64,000 bases of DNA from Perognathus longimembris pacificus (GCF_023159225.1 NC_063176.1:6646963-6710962); one strand, 5' to 3'; shown: positions 36,270 through 46,819, counted from the stretch's first letter. The notes: generated by a model not told the origin, from the sequence alone. Numbers and translations: made by a program.

Positions 36270-37450
36270 GTAGTAGTAGTATTGCTATTTATATAAGGTC
36301 TTAGTTGAACATCATTATTCTATAAGATAATTACCTTAGAATACTAACTGATTTATTGTTTGTGAATGAATATCATAAAGTTAAATTTGGTCAATTTCAC
36401 AAGTTGGCTTAAAAAGAGATAGTTCATAACAAAATATATACCCTCTTTTTGGAAAAAAAAAGAATCCTCTTTTACTCTATATGAGTTTCTGGAGAAGTAA
36501 TTTTTTTAGCTGTAATATTTTTCTTTTATGATAAGGCAGTTCACCAGTAAATAATTATTATTAGCAAGATAGGAAAAAAAGTTGAAATAATTTCCAAAAA
36601 TCCATAGTTGTAATGTGGAAGTGTTTGTTCATACCTCGTGGTCTCAGGATATTTCTGATCAATAGTAGATATAGTTAAGCTAATATGGAATTATTTTATG
36701 AGTCAGTATTTTTTAAAATATCAAATACTTGAAATGATTTTTTTTGCTTAAAAACTTTGGTCTTAATCTCAAAATTTGCATATTAAGAGAGCCAAGGAGC
36801 AGATTAAGGCTGAACACATGTGAGTACCTCTTGAACATGAGACTATAAAAATGTAATTTGAGCCACGTTTTATGATTTGCTCGGAAACTTAACTCTACAT
36901 AAATAAATTCCTTTTAAAGTGCTTTGTTTTCTTTACAATTTCATGTATTTTTCAAGAGGAAGTTTTATTTTTGGCTTTAAACAATTCTGAATAGCTCTAA
37001 ACCTAGATAAAAGTGGAAAAATCTTGAAGGATTGGACAAAGAATTCCAACATTTTCGCTTTGCAGATTTTCAGTTCCTTAACCATAATCTTTCACTAGTG
37101 CAGCCTCTACTTCATACTGGATATATATAGTGTCTGTTTCCACTTACACAGATTTGTCAATATATGTGTGTATACTTACTATATCTGTTTATAAGCATGT
37201 GTGTGCATATTTACACATTCCCTGATTGCAACTGCTCCTTTGCATTTGACTCTGATGTCCATATTTTGCAAAGAAAATGAAAGGAAACCAAATAGGAATG
37301 AAAGGAATAATGAGAAAGAGAGAGACCTTACCAATGCTTATTAAAATGAGTGAAGGAGCACAAGCAGTCAAGCAGATTTTATTGTGGACAAGGTTCTATG
37401 TAATAATCTGTGTGGGAACTATTGCACCTGGATCCATGTAACCAACCAGT
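36270..37450. other. Single-copy AT-rich DNA, no gene seen
   Basis: No family recognised. Confidence 0.5.
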
Positions 37451-37454
37451 TAAA

Positions 37455-37696
37455 AATAAAAATATTGGGGCTGGGAATACGGCCTAGTGGCAAGGGTGCT
37501 TGCCTCGTATACATGAGACCCTGGGTTCGATTCCTCAGCACCACATATACAGAGGATGGCCAGAAGTGGCGCCGTGGCTCAGGTGGCAGAGTGCTAGCCT
37601 TGAGCAAAAAAGAAGCCAGGGACAGTGCTCAGGCCCTGAGTTCACGGCCCAGGACTGGCCAAAAAAAAATAAAAAATAAAAATAATAAAAATATTG
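37455..37696 (+). mobile_element. Dimeric SINE with 13-bp duplication
   Basis: Flanked by aataaaaatattg (37455-37467 and 37684-37696). The tail has become an (AAATA)n-like tract. Confidence 0.95.
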
Positions 37697-37699
37697 ACA

Positions 37700-38139
37700 G
37701 GGTTCACAGTAATTCACAAACATTTCAGTTTTGTTTAATTTGAAAATATTAAGCTATATAAATATACTCGTGGGAAGATTTTGATGGTGTTTTATTTTCA
37801 ACTTTTCAGTTCTTTTGTTTACAAAGAAAGCATTCATTAATTTATGTGTAAGAAGTTAAATGTTGATTTATTTATCTGGAAAGAGATTTAAAATGATAGA
37901 AAATGTGGTATATTTCCATTATAAAATATGAAGCTCCTCAAATGGCTAAAATTAAACCCATGTAATCCCATCAATATGTGATTCATGTGGGCTTTAAGAT
38001 GTCATGAGTTGACACTAATCGCAAAAGCTGCTGTCTCTGGAATTTAAATATACTCATCACAATACCACAGAGTACAAAAGTACGTAAAATTGACAAAATA
38101 AAAAATGTTGCTATGAATCTGAATACTCTGAAGACCAGA

Positions 38140-38186
<47 letters not shown>

Positions 38187-38890
38187 GCTTCAGATTACAT
38201 TTCAAACCTTGGAAAGATAATCTTTGGCAAATAACATAATCAAAGCTTTCAAATGAATGTGTAAGGGCAGAAAGTATATGTTGAATATTTATTGTACATT
38301 TCAAACTTCGAGAATTATCGTTTTACTTCAAAGAATAGAATATAGTGAGTCAGTTAGGTAATACATATAATGGAGCAGAAGTATTTATTAATTTGAGTAA
38401 ATTTAATATTGTTAAAGGGGGTAGTAATAGATCGTAATTCATTCAGGAATGACCAAATTTATCTTTGTGTTATTATTCATAAATGAACACAAATCTATTA
38501 TTGGATACTATCTCCTAATAAACCTGGCATAGACAAACTGTTGAGAACAAGAATATTAATACATTGGGGTATCCTTTATCAGCTTGCATAATGTTTCATC
38601 TAAAACATTAATGTGTTTAAGTTTCTATAAAACATATTAATATTTATTGAAATTAATGAAGTCTCAAGGAGAAAAAAACTAAAAGGTTTTTTAAAGAGGA
38701 GAGCTTAAGAAATGGACTAATGGGAAAAAGAAGAATATGTTTAATTCTGGCTATATCTAAGAAGTAGATGATCATAAATTCTCAAGTAGGAAGCATTGTG
38801 AATGATCATATTGGGCTAAAGTTGCATTTAACCAAATTTTGATGAGCACCTATGATATTATGTATATCACATTATTTATTAGATTAACTA
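37700..38890. other. Single-copy AT-rich DNA with an (AC)n run
   Basis: (AC)n at 38142-38183; otherwise nothing recognised. Confidence 0.5.
38142..38183. repeat. (AC)n microsatellite
   Basis: About 20 AC units. Confidence 0.97.
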
Positions 38891-38895
38891 TATAC

Positions 38896-38989
38896 TACTA
38901 ACTTCCTTTTTTCTTTTTTAATTTAATTTATTTATTAATTGAACACAATTTTTTTTGACAAGGTGTTGTGCAAAAAGGGTACTAACTTC
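38896..38989 (-). mobile_element. Very short (74-bp) L1 3' end with 10-bp duplication
   Basis: 38906-38979 read on the minus strand is taccctttttgcacaacacc followed by ttgtc and an A-rich tail. It matches the 3' terminus of the young L1 at 2259-4291 rather than the G-rich 3'UTR family. Flanks tactaacttc at 38896-38905 and 38980-38989 are identical. Confidence 0.8.
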
Positions 38990-39330
38990 TGAATGCTATT
39001 ATTCTTAAGTAGAGACTAAAAATATGTAAAAGTATTTTGGAGGAGTTTAAAAATACAAAACATATTTAAGATGACATTACTGCCAAAACATATATGTAAT
39101 TATATTTCAAGTCCGTCATTTCAGTTAGTAATATCAAGCTTTCTTGAGGAAAATCCATGAGAAAATTTTAGCAAAATAATAATTGGGCCATAGGCCCTTA
39201 ACTGTATTTTGCTCATATAATAATTACATGAGCTTAAATACTTGGGTGGTTATTTTTAAATTCTTTTCATCCATGCAAAACATATATAAAAAAGACAACT
39301 AGGCCATAGACACTTCCAGTGACCTTTTTA

Positions 39331-39362
39331 TGTGTGTGTATGTGTGTGTGTTTGTGTGTGTG
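39331..39362. repeat. (GT)n microsatellite, interrupted
   Basis: tgtgtgtgtatgtgtgtgtg and following; imperfect. Confidence 0.9.
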
Positions 39363-39452
39363 TAAAATGTTCTTTACTTTTCTAGACTTCTTTCTAATAG
39401 ACTTCAAATTCCTTCTCCTTCTCTCCCCCAATTTCCTCTTTTTTTGATTCAT

Positions 39453-39687
39453 TCAAATATTTATTGAGGGCTGGGGGTATGGCCTAGTGGCAAGAGTGCT
39501 TGTCTTGTACACATGAGGGCCTGGGTTCGATTCCCCAGCACCACATATACAGAAAATGGCCAGAAGTGGTGCTGTGGCTCAAGTGGCAGAGTGCTAGCAT
39601 TGAACAAAAAGAAGCCAGGGACAGTGCTCAGGCCCTGAGTCCAAGCCCCAGGACTGGCCAAAAAAAAAAAAAATCAAATATTTATTG
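39453..39687 (+). mobile_element. Dimeric SINE inserted at the pseudogene's polyadenylation signal
   Basis: The insert 39467-39673 is flanked by tcaaatatttattg (39453-39466 and 39674-39687). That word is the complement of the NPM1 retrocopy's own caataaatatttga, so both sides now carry an AATAAA. The order of events is retrocopy first, SINE later. Confidence 0.96.
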
Positions 39688-40186
39688 TGCATGGTCAAAA
39701 CGATGGAGCACAATAGAAAGTAATACGTAAGGATTACTCAATCACAGCAGTCACAACAAAGTGCATTAGGAAACCAAAAGGTTGCTTCAAGCCTGGAAGA
39801 GGGTATGGGTGGCACATCAGGAAAGGGGATTGGGATTAAGATAGAAGCCTTCAGTCTGGATTGCTGATGATAGTCACTATGGACTATATCTGTGTCTCCT
39901 TTTCCTCTTTCCCCATCTTCGGGCTTTAATTTAACACTAGTGCCCAGGACTGTTCAATGTGCTTTTTCTATACTTGCTTGCATTTTTGCTTTCATGTCTT
40001 CTACTGAACTTGGTGTTTTAGGAGTTTTTTTTCTTCCTGTTTTTTTGAAGGATTCTTGACCTTTTGATCTTGGTGTCGTTGGCTTCGAGTCTTTTCCATT
40101 CTGGTTTGATTTCTGTGCATTTGGGGCTGGAGTATCTCGTATAGATTTCTTCACTGGAACTTTTTCTTCTGCTTCCCCGTCATCAA

Positions 40187-40260
40187 AATCATCATCATCA
40201 TCATCATCATCCTCTTCCTCATCTTCATCTTCATCCTCCTCCTCCTCATCTTCCTCAGCA
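40187..40260 (-). repeat. GAT/GAA/GAG-rich acidic-codon repeat of the NPM1 retrocopy
   Basis: Near-perfect (ATC)n and (CTC/TTC)n on the plus strand encode the long Asp/Glu tract on the minus strand. It is coding in origin but behaves as a microsatellite. Confidence 0.9.
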
Positions 40261-40702
40261 AGTTTTACTTTTTCTCTGTGGAACCTTGCTACCACCTGCA
40301 GGGGCAGACCGCTCTCCCGACACACTCAGGAGTTTCACATCCTCCTCCTCTTCATCTTCCGACTCTGGATCCTCCTCCACAGCAACTAAGGGCCGTCCAC
40401 TAATGGGCACAGGCCCCGAGCCCCCCTTCAGCTCCCAGGAGCACGGGTGGTGGGATTTCAAAGTCCCCAAGGGAAACCGGTGGCTGCACAGACATTTTCA
40501 AAGTTGCCAGTGCAACTTTAATTGGACTTCCCTCATAGTTCATTGCCTCTGCCTCCAGGATATGCAGTTCATCGTTCGCACCAGCCCCTGAACTAACCGC
40601 TCTTAATGATGACTGGTGCTCATTTTCATCATGATCTACCTTAAAGTGATCATCTTTGTGAATGTAATGGAATATGAGTGCTAGGGGGTTCGAGGGAGGG
40701 GA

Positions 40703-41310
40703 TGTCACGACCCCCAAGAGTCCACCACGCAGAGACAGTCTCAAGCGAAAAGATGGAGTTATTGGGGAAGCAACAAGTGAACTGACCGGCCAGGTTCAGT
40801 CTCTGGCCAGGGTCCTGAATCTGCAGTTCAGACCCGGGAGCTGAAACTGTGACCCCTAGCAGTCCTCCAGCTGGGGTTTCTAACGGTAAAAAGCCAGCAC
40901 AGATGTAGGGGGTGGATGCAGGGGGTAGAGCAAGCAACAAACGAGATAAGCAAGCCATTTACAGAAGCCGAACTTTGCGGTCAGGTTGACCTAATACTTA
41001 ACTTCATTTTAACAACTGCTGCCATGGTTCCCTAATCAAGATGGACTCAGCTCTGCTCCCCCCAACCATGAGCTTTACAATAGCCTATCCAAATAATTTT
41101 ACTTTTCTGACATGCAGCATTTGGGCTGGCAAGAGTTCAAACAGTAAATGCACACCCTCTGCCTTTCAGCCAACGCGGTCCTTCTCACAATGGCCGGCTT
41201 TTGTTTCACGTGGGCTGCTACGGTGCCAACTATCCTACTGTGCTTCCAGGAGAAAAAGCAAAGCCCAAGATAATTACATAGCCTATATTGTAGCTCTTTG
41301 AGGTCTGAAG
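40703..41310 (-). mobile_element. ERV (class I-like) LTR, antisense, directly upstream of the NPM1 retrocopy
   Basis: Read on the minus strand, the end of the block has gttgcttccccaataactcc, tcgcttgagactgtctctgc, and finally cttgggggtcgtgaca at 40703. This is the R-U5 layout and CA end of class I LTRs, with the usual AATAAA mutated to AATAAC. The GC-richer U3-like part extends right to about 41.3 kb, but I could not fix its start or a target duplication. No internal retroviral sequence adjoins. Minus-strand open frames within it are chance. Confidence 0.65.
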
Positions 41311-41414
41311 TAGTTCCGTTGGGGGATTTATTGAGTGTCCACCCTATCTTTATAACTCTGTGGGATTCTGAGAACTATAGCATCTTTATCAGGTAAACAA
41401 TTCCCAATTGATTT

Positions 41415-41672
41415 CATTTTTTCCAGTCATGGGCCTTGAACTCTGGGCCTGGGCACGGGTCCTTGAGCTTTTTTGCACAAGGCTAGTCTCTACCACTTAC
41501 GCCACAGCCCTGCTCTATTTTCTTGTTTGTTTGTTTGTTATTTTGTTTTTGTTTGCTTGTTGGTTTGGTAGTTCACTGGCGTCTCATAGACTTTCCTGCC
41601 CACACTGGCTTTGAACCAGATTTCAGTCTTCTGAGTGGCTAGAATTACCAACATGAGCCACTGCCACCCAGC
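41415..41672 (-). mobile_element. Composite B1-like plus Geo-monomer SINE, antisense
   Basis: The right monomer (ccagtcatgggccttgaactc, gctagtctctaccacttacgcc) and the B1-like part (ttggctttgaaccag-type text, tgagtggctagaattacc, gagccactgccacccagcc) are separated by an expanded TTTG-rich linker at 41520-41570. Confidence 0.8.
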
Positions 41673-41760
41673 CCGTTTCTCTTTTCAGTTTAATAGCATC
41701 TAAATAGTCTCAATTCGAAATAACAACAGAATAAGCCATCTGAAATGACAGTCATTCTAG

Positions 41761-42235
41761 GATTTTTTTTCTTTATTGTCAAAGTGAAGGACAGAGGGGT
41801 TACAGTTTCATACCTAAGGCAGTGCGTACATTTCTTATCCAACTTGTCACCTCCTCCCTTATTTTTCTCCCACCTCCTTCTTTCCCTCTCCCCTCCCCCC
41901 CATGAGTTGTACAGTTGGTTTACACCAAGTGGTTTTGTAAGTATTGCTTTTGAAATGGTTTGTCTTTTTATCCTTTGTCTCTCGATTTTGATATTCCCTT
42001 TCCCTTCCCTAGTTCCACCACACACATATATATATAGTATCCAGGGTACTAAGATCTGATACAGTGATACCTGGGGTAAAACCACAGAACGGGAATATGA
42101 GAAAGAAAAAAAAAGGCAGTTTCACATGACATGTTGAAAATAATTACAATGATATACCACTTGTTTCCATAATGTGGAGTTCATTTCACTTAGCATCATC
42201 TTATGTGTTCATACGGGCATAGCTATTGGGCTATC
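41761..42235 (-). mobile_element. L1 3' portion (ORF2 end, 3'UTR, A tail), antisense
   Basis: From the T run at 41761 the minus strand holds the terminal block, the C-rich complement of the G-rich tract (41878-41901) and the upstream 3'UTR up to atagctattgggctatc. At 42236 it switches abruptly to ORF2 reverse-transcriptase text in the opposite orientation. Confidence 0.93.
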
Positions 42236-42955
42236 TTCAAAACAGAACTCACACCAATATTTCTCAAACTCTTCAATGAAATTGAAAGTGAAAGTTTGCT
42301 ACCAAACACATTTTCTGATGCCAGTATAACCCTTATCCCAAAACCAGACAAGGACTCATCAAAGAAAAAGAACTGTAGACCCATTTCCTTGATGACCATC
42401 GATACAAAAGAAAAATCTCAGAATGAGGGAGGAGGTAACAGTACAAGAAATGTATCCAATGCCTAACGTATGAAACTGTAACCTCTCTGTACATCAGTTT
42501 GACAATTAAAAAAATTTTTTTAATCTTTAAAAAATTCTGGCCAATCAACTTCAACAAGTTGTCGAAAAAAAAATCATACACTATAACCAAACTGGATTCA
42601 TTCCAGGTATGCAAAGCTGGTTCAATATACGCAAGTCAATCAACATACTCCACCACATCAATCCCAGCAAGGTCAAGAACCACATGATTATTTCACTAGA
42701 TGCAGAGAAAGCATTTGATAAAAATCCAGCACCCGTTTATGATAAAAGCCTTGGAGAAACTAGGATTCCAGGAACATTCCTGAATATAATAAAGTCTGTC
42801 TACAACAAACCCACTGCAAGCATTATACTTAATGGTGAAAAGTTAAAGCCATTTCCTCTAAAACCAGGAGCAAGACAAGGTTGTCCTCTCTTCTCTCCTC
42901 TTCAACATAGTACTGGAATTCCTAGCCAGAACATTTTTCAAGGTATATAAATGTT
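42236..42955 (+). mobile_element. L1 ORF2 reverse-transcriptase segment, inverted relative to its 3' part
   Basis: 42236-42415 encodes the start of the RT domain (LTPIFLKLFNEIE, ITLIPKPDKD, NCRPISLM). After an inserted L1 3' end it resumes at 42530 with [17 protein letters not shown] (actual text [12 protein letters not shown] in a neighbouring frame, so a frameshift is present), then [13 protein letters not shown] (the first catalytic-Asp region), [13 protein letters not shown] and ARQGCPL. The arrangement next to an antisense L1 3' part is what twin priming produces. It is broken by frameshifts and the insertion, so it is not coding. Confidence 0.85.
42412..42525 (+). mobile_element. L1 3' end inserted inside the ORF2 segment
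   Basis: gaatgagggaggaggtaaca through the terminal block and an AT-rich tail sits between DTK-encoding and KILANRI-like sequence of ORF2. About 110 bp; short A/T-rich flanks make the duplication hard to define. Confidence 0.88.
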
Positions 42956-43004
42956 GAAAGTAATACTAGCTGATAAAAGATAAGATAATCATTGCCATTA
43001 AAGA

Positions 43005-43253
43005 GGTGAAAGGGAGTATCAAAATCGAGAGACTAAGGATAAAAACACAAACGACTCCAAAAGCAATACTTACAAAACCATTTGGTGTAAACCAACTGAA
43101 CAACTCATGGGGAGAGAGGGAAAGGGGGAGGGGGAGGGGGAAGTCAGGGAGGAGGTAACAAATTGTACAGGAAATGTACCCACTGCCTTACATATGAAAC
43201 TGTAACCCCTCTGTACATCACTTTGACAATAAATAATTGTTCAGAAAAAAAAG
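43005..43253 (+). mobile_element. L1 3'UTR insertion
   Basis: Starts gaaagggagtatcaaaatcg, has a G-rich run at 43110-43156, the terminal block and an A-rich tail. Duplication unclear. It could be a separate insertion or the 3' end belonging to the ORF2 piece just upstream after a deletion. Confidence 0.9.
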
Positions 43254-43259
43254 AATATA

Positions 43260-43700
43260 AAATGAAAGAGCTCCTGGAAAATTTCAGTGTCTGTCTCAGA
43301 GTTTGGGCTCAGGTTTAAATATTCACTGAATGTATTATAATTGAGCATCTATAAACATAATATGAATATATACAAATATATTTGTGAAATCTATTTTTCA
43401 AATTATTTACTTTTCCTTTTGTGACTATGCAAGATATTCGAAGCAGATGACATCAACTTGAGTGATTCTTCTTCATTTCAAAAGAATAAGTTATAAAAAC
43501 TGGAAAATGTCTAGTCCGAAAGCTATGGAAATTATCACAGTTACATAAAAATGCAAACTTTCACTTGAAAAGTAAAAAGAATAAGAACAATCAATAAAGG
43601 AGTGATAGTCTTTAACTGTCCTCATCTCAGGGGATTGGCAGAGAAAGAAAATAACAGAAATTAAGAGGGAAATGGAAGGTTGAAGGATATATATATATAT

Positions 43701-43742
<42 letters not shown>

Positions 43743-43960
43743 CCATGACAATAGGAAAAGAGTATACAAACACAGGTGATAAAAATAAACCTGAAAGAGA
43801 AAGAATGACACCTCTATGTTTAGGATTTTTTTTCTGAAATTAGTGAAAGTAGTAAGAGAGCGGGCAAATGGTAGCGACTCTTTTGTCTACGTCCAGCATG
43901 ATTTGCTAACCTGCTCCCATTAACGTTCACCTATTCCTTTGCTCTTCACCCACAGAGAGT
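43260..43960. other. Single-copy AT-rich DNA with (TA)n(GT)n
   Basis: Nothing recognised apart from the microsatellite at 43687-43741. Confidence 0.5.
43687..43741. repeat. (TA)n-(GT)n compound microsatellite
   Basis: Seven or so TA units, acgt, then about 19 GT units. Confidence 0.96.
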
Positions 43961-43974
43961 GTTCTGTGGAATTG

Positions 43975-44120
43975 CATTGAGCTGGAGAAGACTGACACCC
44001 GCAATGCCACGTCTTGCATAGTGTGCATGAATCTATGCCTCAGCAACTGCCTCATCTAAATCGGGTATAACATAAATGCCTATGGGATTTTGTGATTAAC
44101 TTAAATCAATTTAATGGATG
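43975..44120 (+). mobile_element. MIR fragment
   Basis: ctatgcctcagcaactgcctc, tctaaatcgggtataacata, and aatgcctatgggattttgtg track MIR (ctgtgcctcagtttcctcat, ctgtaaaatggggataat, acctacctcatagggtt). The acceptor-like cacccacag at 43948-43956 followed by a 34-codon open stretch first looked exonic, but the MIR match explains the second half. Confidence 0.6.
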
Positions 44121-44129
44121 AAAATAATC

Positions 44130-44635
44130 AGGATACTAATTTGCACCACAGAACCAATTAGTATCATGAAATTAACCGATTAAAAACGCAAGGGCTAAGA
44201 AAATATTTTTTCGCTTCTGATGAAAATATTTTATGTGAGTTAGAAATTTTGAACTAAGATGTATTCTTCTTTGTAGAAAATTTTACTTGTATTTTTTTTT
44301 TGGTAGAATCATTTTCCTTCCATGTATTACACCCTTGTTTTTATGGTCAAGTATTTGAAGTGTTATTTTCTCTCTGTTTGAACATAAATCCTTGTAGCTT
44401 AATTAGGACTTGTATTCATTTCTACACATTTATCTTCTAAGCATATGAAGCACATTTCCATGAGCCCAAAATAGTTTTAATTATGTGGTTTGGATTTGCA
44501 GTATGCTATAAACCCATGTGCCTTCAGATGCGGACCATGCTATCATTGGGAAGCTGGGTAGGCACTTCTTGTTTGATGAATTAAACCTTTATTTTTTTGT
44601 TTTAGCATGGTTTGGCAGCCAAATGATGTGTTTAT
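44130..44635. other. Single-copy AT-rich DNA, no gene seen
   Basis: Nothing recognised. Confidence 0.5.
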
Positions 44636-44637
44636 AA

Positions 44638-44725
44638 GGAAGTAACGAGTTTGATAAGAAATGCACTCACTACCTTACATATGAAACGGTAACCCCTGTG
44701 TACATCACTTTGACAATAATTTTTT
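44638..44725 (+). mobile_element. Short L1 3' end
   Basis: gaagtaacgagtttgataag, aaatgcactcactaccttac, and tgtacatcactttgacaat give the terminal block in under 90 bp. Tail eroded, duplication not visible. Confidence 0.85.
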
Positions 44726-44729
44726 AATG

Positions 44730-45565
44730 CACAAATCTAATTTCATTTCCTCCTTCTGATATTAAGTTGCATTGGATTTCATTGTTACATAACAAATTAT
44801 TGCAAACATTGTTGTAAAAAAAAAAAGACATGTAATGTTTAACTCTTTATTCAGGGGTATAGAAAAGCTTACCTGGGGCTCCAGAAACTGCAGTCTAGAT
44901 GTCAGCCATGCCAGTGTCCTTTCTGGTTCAATTAAAAGCTGATGTCGCTATGAGAACAACTCATTTTCTCCAAGCTGAACTCTTACAAAACATGTCATAG
45001 TTGGTTCTTTGAGATAAGCAAAATCGTGTGTCTGATCATGGAGAAAGCAATAAGCCATATTTCAAAAATTTCACGATTAAACTGGCACACTTCTCTACAC
45101 GACACTTGATGATAATCTAACTCATTATAGCCCTGAATTGAATCTGAAAAAAAATCACTTTACATTTTCCAGATAATGTTTTCTATCAATGGAGAGGGGG
45201 CATCTTTTTCAGATATCATACCCTCAAGATAAGAAGAGATTGAAAGAGGTTTTCCATACAGTCAGTGGAAATGTTGCAAGCAATGTAAGATATTCCTGTT
45301 CATGAAACACTTGGTCTATAGAGCAAAATAGGATTATGTATCAGTAGGAAAATATATTTTACTTCTGCAGATATGAGGTGTAATATATACATAAAAGGAT
45401 AATTATTCATAAGTTATTGTTTTGAATATATTTAAATTCAGTATACATATGAACACCTATTTTAATTCATAAATTGCTTATCAAATACATCTGCCCATTC
45501 TATTCTTCTTCTTAGTATAGGGTTCTTAGAAGAACCAAGTATATTCAATTTGCTCTGCTTATTTT
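44730..45565. other. Single-copy AT-rich DNA, no gene seen
   Basis: Nothing recognised. Confidence 0.5.
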
Positions 45566-45571
45566 GTGTAT

Positions 45572-45758
45572 GTGTGCAAGTCCTGGGTCTTGAACTCAGT
45601 TGTTTTGCACAGGACACTGCTTTACCATATGAGCCATAGTTCAACTTTCAGCTCTTTTGGCTAATAAGTGGAGGTAAGATTCTCACGAGCTTTCCTTTGA
45701 ACCATCATCTCAGCCTCGTGAGTAGCTAGCATTACAGGCATGAGGCACCAGTGCCTGT
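45572..45758 (-). mobile_element. Composite B1-like plus Geo-monomer SINE, antisense, old
   Basis: caagtcctgggtcttgaactc (right monomer) and cctttgaaccatcatctcagc / gtgagtagctagcattacagg (B1-like part). Confidence 0.75.
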
Positions 45759-45889
45759 CTTGCTTTACTTTAAGACCCAAAAGACAGCTACTGTTCTTTC
45801 TTCATAGAAAATTACATAAAAGGCATACCTCTTATTTTTAAAGTGAGAAAGTATTAATATGGATGTTGTTGGTGCACATGTGTTTTGTG

Positions 45890-46116
45890 ATGAGAAATTA
45901 TTTTTTTTTTTTGGCCAGTCCTGGGGCTTGGACTCTGGGCCTGAGCACTGTCCCTGGCTTCTTTTTGCTCAAGGCCAGCACTCTGCCACTTGAGCCACAG
46001 CGCCACTTCTGGCCATTTTCTGTATATGTGGTTCTGGGGAATCGAACCCAGGGCCTCATGTATATGAGGCAGGCACTCTTGCCACTAGGTCATATCCCCA
46101 GCCCCATGAGAAATTA
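45890..46116 (-). mobile_element. Dimeric SINE, antisense, with 11-bp duplication
   Basis: Insert 45901-46105 between atgagaaatta copies (45890-45900 and 46106-46116). Full length. Confidence 0.95.
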
Positions 46117-46119
46117 ATT

Positions 46120-46430
46120 TTAAAAAAAGAAACTTTAGAACTTTTCTCAAGAGAAATTTCAACCATCTCTTACTTTCAACTGTGGTATTTAAAAGTGATA
46201 ATTATCCCTTGATCCCACTGAAGGAAGTGCAATGAACTCTGCTGGACTTCAAATCTTTTTCCTGATTTTGAGATAAGGTTATAATCCTTCATTATTTTGT
46301 TCTACTGAACACATGTTGTATTATATTCAAAGTACAGATTCATAAAAATATACCAAGGTTCATGTATCATATAAAATGTACTTTATTCTGGATAGTGAAT
46401 TATTTTTTCTACAGATGCACATTCTTTAGA
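46120..46430. other. Single-copy AT-rich DNA, no gene seen
   Basis: Nothing recognised. Confidence 0.5.
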
Positions 46431-46435
46431 ATTTC

Positions 46436-46662
46436 AAAAGAATTCTTGGGGCTGGGGATATGGCCTAGTGGCAAGAGTGCTTGCCTCGTATACATGAGGC
46501 CCTGGGTTCGATTCCCCAGCACCACATATACAGAAAATGGCCGGAAGGGGCGCTGTGGCTCAAGTGGCAGAGTGCTAGCCTTGAGCAAGAAGAAGCCAGG
46601 GACAGTGCTCAGGCCCTGAGTCCAAGCCCCAGGACTGGCCAAAAAAAAAAAAAAAAGAATTC
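46436..46662 (+). mobile_element. Dimeric SINE with 10-bp duplication
   Basis: aaaagaattc at 46436-46445 and 46653-46662 flank a full-length copy starting at 46447. Confidence 0.95.
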
Positions 46663-46697
46663 CAGTTTATGTTTTTGTGAAATTCTCCTCCATAGGC

Positions 46698-46819
46698 TGC
46701 AAATATTCATTCTTTTTTTTTCTCAAATTTTTATTATCAAACTGACGTACAGAGAGGTTACAGTATCATACGTTGGGCATTGGATACATTTCTTGTACTG
46801 TTTGCAAATATTCATTCTT
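46698..46819 (-). mobile_element. 88-bp L1 3' end with perfect 17-bp duplication
   Basis: 46715-46802 is nothing but T run plus the antisense terminal block up to tttcttgtactg. It lies between identical tgcaaatattcattctt at 46698-46714 and 46803-46819. One of the shortest datable L1 insertions here. Confidence 0.95.

Larger units (their letters stand above)
39439..40657 (-). pseudogene. NPM1: Processed pseudogene of nucleophosmin, short B23.2 isoform
   Basis: Intronless and read on the minus strand. It starts near residue 27 of nucleophosmin ([15 protein letters not shown]) and runs through the oligomerisation core ([20 protein letters not shown]), the acidic tracts ([11 protein letters not shown]; the Asp/Glu run at about 40187-40260), the nuclear-localisation and basic segment and [18 protein letters not shown], then stops at 39951-39953. 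It is interrupted by one-base frameshifts near 40430 and 40265. The Ala-His-stop end replaces the Gly-Gly and C-terminal nucleic-acid-binding domain of full-length NPM1. As I recall, this is the terminus of the 259-residue B23.2 isoform. About 510 bp of 3'UTR-derived sequence follows, with AATAAA and a short A tail (T run 39439-39445), interrupted by a SINE. The first 26 codons are missing. NPM1 is a nucleolar chaperone in ribosome biogenesis; this copy cannot make it intact. Confidence 0.93.

Noticed and set aside
40650..40958. 102-codon minus-strand frame upstream of the NPM1 copy
   Set aside because: It lies mainly in the LTR and shows no relation to nucleophosmin or any protein that I know.
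43948..44054. Possible coding exon after a cacccacag acceptor
   Set aside because: The second half aligns in order with MIR, and the frame ends in a stop with no donor; the better explanation is a MIR fragment.
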